From WHTI01 sp963756365 (GTDB lineage Bacteria; Actinomycetota; CADDZG01; WHSQ01), in the NCBI GenBank assembly GCA_963756365.1, contig CAVWNF010000003.1, positions 1,798,001 to 1,862,000 on the forward strand: DNA of 64,000 nt, written 5' to 3'. This document shows, one piece after another, positions 62,926 through 64,000 of the stretch. The notes under the pieces were generated by a model, which was not told where the DNA came from, did not search any database, and saw only the letters and a list, made by a program, of their open reading frames with translations. Each line of letters starts with the position of its first letter. Positions within the stretch are counted from its first letter, which is position 1. Made by a program: the position numbers and the translations under genes.

Positions 62926-64000
62926 ATGAGAGTTACCCAGGTGGACCATGCGATCGAGCTGCTCGAGAAGGCAAATGCCGGTCTCGAGCCGGAGTTGATG
63001 AGCGTTCCCGAGGCCAAGGCGGCACTCGAGACCTATGCACGGGCTCAGCGGCTTGCCGCGTTCGGGGTCGCCGCACTGGCTCGCAAGATCGACGATGCCG
63101 CCCGCCTCGCCATGGTCACCGGGACCTCGATCGGACGTGCCAGGGAAACGATCGCGACGAGCAAGACCCTTGAGGACTCGAAGCTGCTCGGCGATGCCAT
63201 GAAGGTGGGAAAGATCTCACTCGATCAGGCGACCGAGATCGCTCGGGCCGAAGATGCATCCCCGGGAGCGGCACGGGAACTCGTGAAGCTCGCCCAACAC
63301 GAGTCGTTCCACGTCCTGAAAGATCGCGCCCGAAAGGTCAAGCTCGAGGCCGAACAGCACAAGGATCTAGCCGCTCGTCAGCGCGACGCGCGCCGGGCGG
63401 GAAGCCACGTCGATGCACTCGGGATGGTTCACATCCATATGGAGCTCCAGCCGCACGTCGGCGCGCCGATCGTCGCCCGGGCAGAGGCCGAGGCGCAGCG
63501 CCTCGCCCGCGCCGCCAAGAAGACCGACCGTCGCGAGCCGTTCGAGCGGCATCTCGCCGATGCTTACTCCGCGCTACTGGCTGGAGCGGGCAAGGGGCGT
63601 GCCAAGCGCCCGGAGCTGACGGTGCTCGTGTCTCACTCGGTGATCAAGCGCGGGTGGAAGGACGTCAAGCCGGGCGAGTTCTGCAAGATCCCGGGCCTCG
63701 GACCGGTGTCGCCCCAGGTTGCCAAAGACATCGCAGGGGATGCGGTCCTCAACGCGGTGTTCTACGACGGCACCGACCTCAGGCACTTCAAGCGATGGTC
63801 ACGGGACATCCCGGTCGAGATCCGCAGTGCCCTTGAACTCGGCAAGCCGCCGGACTTCGATGGGATCAAGTGCGTTGATTGCGGAGATCACTTTCGCACC
63901 GAGATCGATCACATCGAGCCGGTTGCAGCAGGAGGGCCGACCTCCCTAGGGAACGGCGCCCCACGGTGCTGGCCCTGTCACCGTGCCAAGACGGCTCGGG
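62926..64000 (+). CDS. DUF222/HNH endonuclease domain protein, 3'-truncated by window edge
   Basis: At least 358 residues, open to the window end. N-terminus MRVTQVDHAIELLEKANAGL, DUF222 region with IGRARETIATSK, LGDAMKVGKISLDQATEIA and a long basic helix, then HNH with CVDCGDHFRTEIDHIEPVAAGG and APRCWPCHRAKT. It is intact in one frame. It belongs to the same broad family as the gene at 5653-7053 but is clearly diverged, and no LexA box lies before it. The upstream 171 bp show no recognisable site. Confidence 0.88.
   Translation, partial: MRVTQVDHAIELLEKANAGLEPELMSVPEAKAALETYARAQRLAAFGVAALARKIDDAARLAMVTGTSIGRARETIATSKTLEDSKLLGDAMKVGKISLDQATEIARAEDASPGAARELVKLAQHESFHVLKDRARKVKLEAEQHKDLAARQRDARRAGSHVDALGMVHIHMELQPHVGAPIVARAEAEAQRLARAAKKTDRREPFERHLADAYSALLAGAGKGRAKRPELTVLVSHSVIKRGWKDVKPGEFCKIPGLGPVSPQVAKDIAGDAVLNAVFYDGTDLRHFKRWSRDIPVEIRSALELGKPPDFDGIKCVDCGDHFRTEIDHIEPVAAGGPTSLGNGAPRCWPCHRAKTAR

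Overview
The window reads as high-GC chromosomal DNA of an actinobacterium (Actinomycetota), probably an uncultured or little-studied lineage. Support comes from a complete classical menaquinone gene set, a BldD-type regulator, a SigR/RsrA-type sigma/anti-sigma pair, an RsbW/SigF-type pair, a PdtaS-type kinase, a prokaryotic Ku protein, two DUF222-HNH (13E12-like) proteins and LexA boxes of the actinobacterial CGAAC-N4-GTTCG type. No phage, plasmid, transposase or CRISPR array is visible. One tRNA gene, tRNA-Arg(CCG), is present.
Layout. 0-9.7 kb: phzF-like gene (cut by the window edge), argS, a single-domain response regulator, tRNA-Arg, a secreted HExxH protein, an SOS-box HNH protein, a methyltransferase/acetyltransferase pair, DoxX and DUF983 proteins. 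9.7-18.8 kb: menaquinone cluster, menE(-) diverging from menB-menA-menC-menD-DUF4349(+), then convergent merR-ubiE-menF(-). 18.9-27.4 kb: receiver-like protein, stand-alone E2 acyltransferase domain, duplicated-domain lipoprotein, cupredoxin lipoprotein, ABC exporter, YbaK-like deacylase, threonine aldolase, MFS transporter, glpX. 27.5-34.3 kb: NlpC/P60 endopeptidase, deacetylase-like/L,D-transpeptidase fusion, GAF histidine kinase, bldD-like regulator, ku, rsbW-sigF. 34.3-49.2 kb: uvrD with an SOS box, pdtaS, phosphoesterase, enoyl-CoA hydratase/biotinyl carrier/BKACE operon, upp, PepSY protein, two-component pair, CBS-BON protein, acyl-CoA carboxylase beta subunit. 49.3-56.5 kb: hydrolase-murF-ddl-sigR-rsrA, preceded by a GGDEF-EAL protein. 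56.7-64 kb: subtilase with a C-terminal Trp-rich repeat, several small DUF proteins, MarR regulator, trypsin-like protease and a second DUF222-HNH gene that runs off the end.
Two regulatory patterns stand out. Perfect LexA boxes lie at the first HNH gene and at uvrD. A motif TAAA-N16-G(T/C)CGA, resembling sigma-28/WhiG promoters, lies just upstream of the NlpC/P60, GGDEF-EAL and subtilase genes. Together with the BldD-like gene this suggests a c-di-GMP-linked developmental or envelope programme; this is inference.
About twenty apparent frameshifts interrupt otherwise well-conserved genes, mainly at short G/C runs, including menB, menD and menE. They cluster in 0-34 kb and are nearly absent from 34-57 kb. 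They look more like uncorrected sequencing indels than real gene decay. Gene spans below are given as the presumed intact genes.
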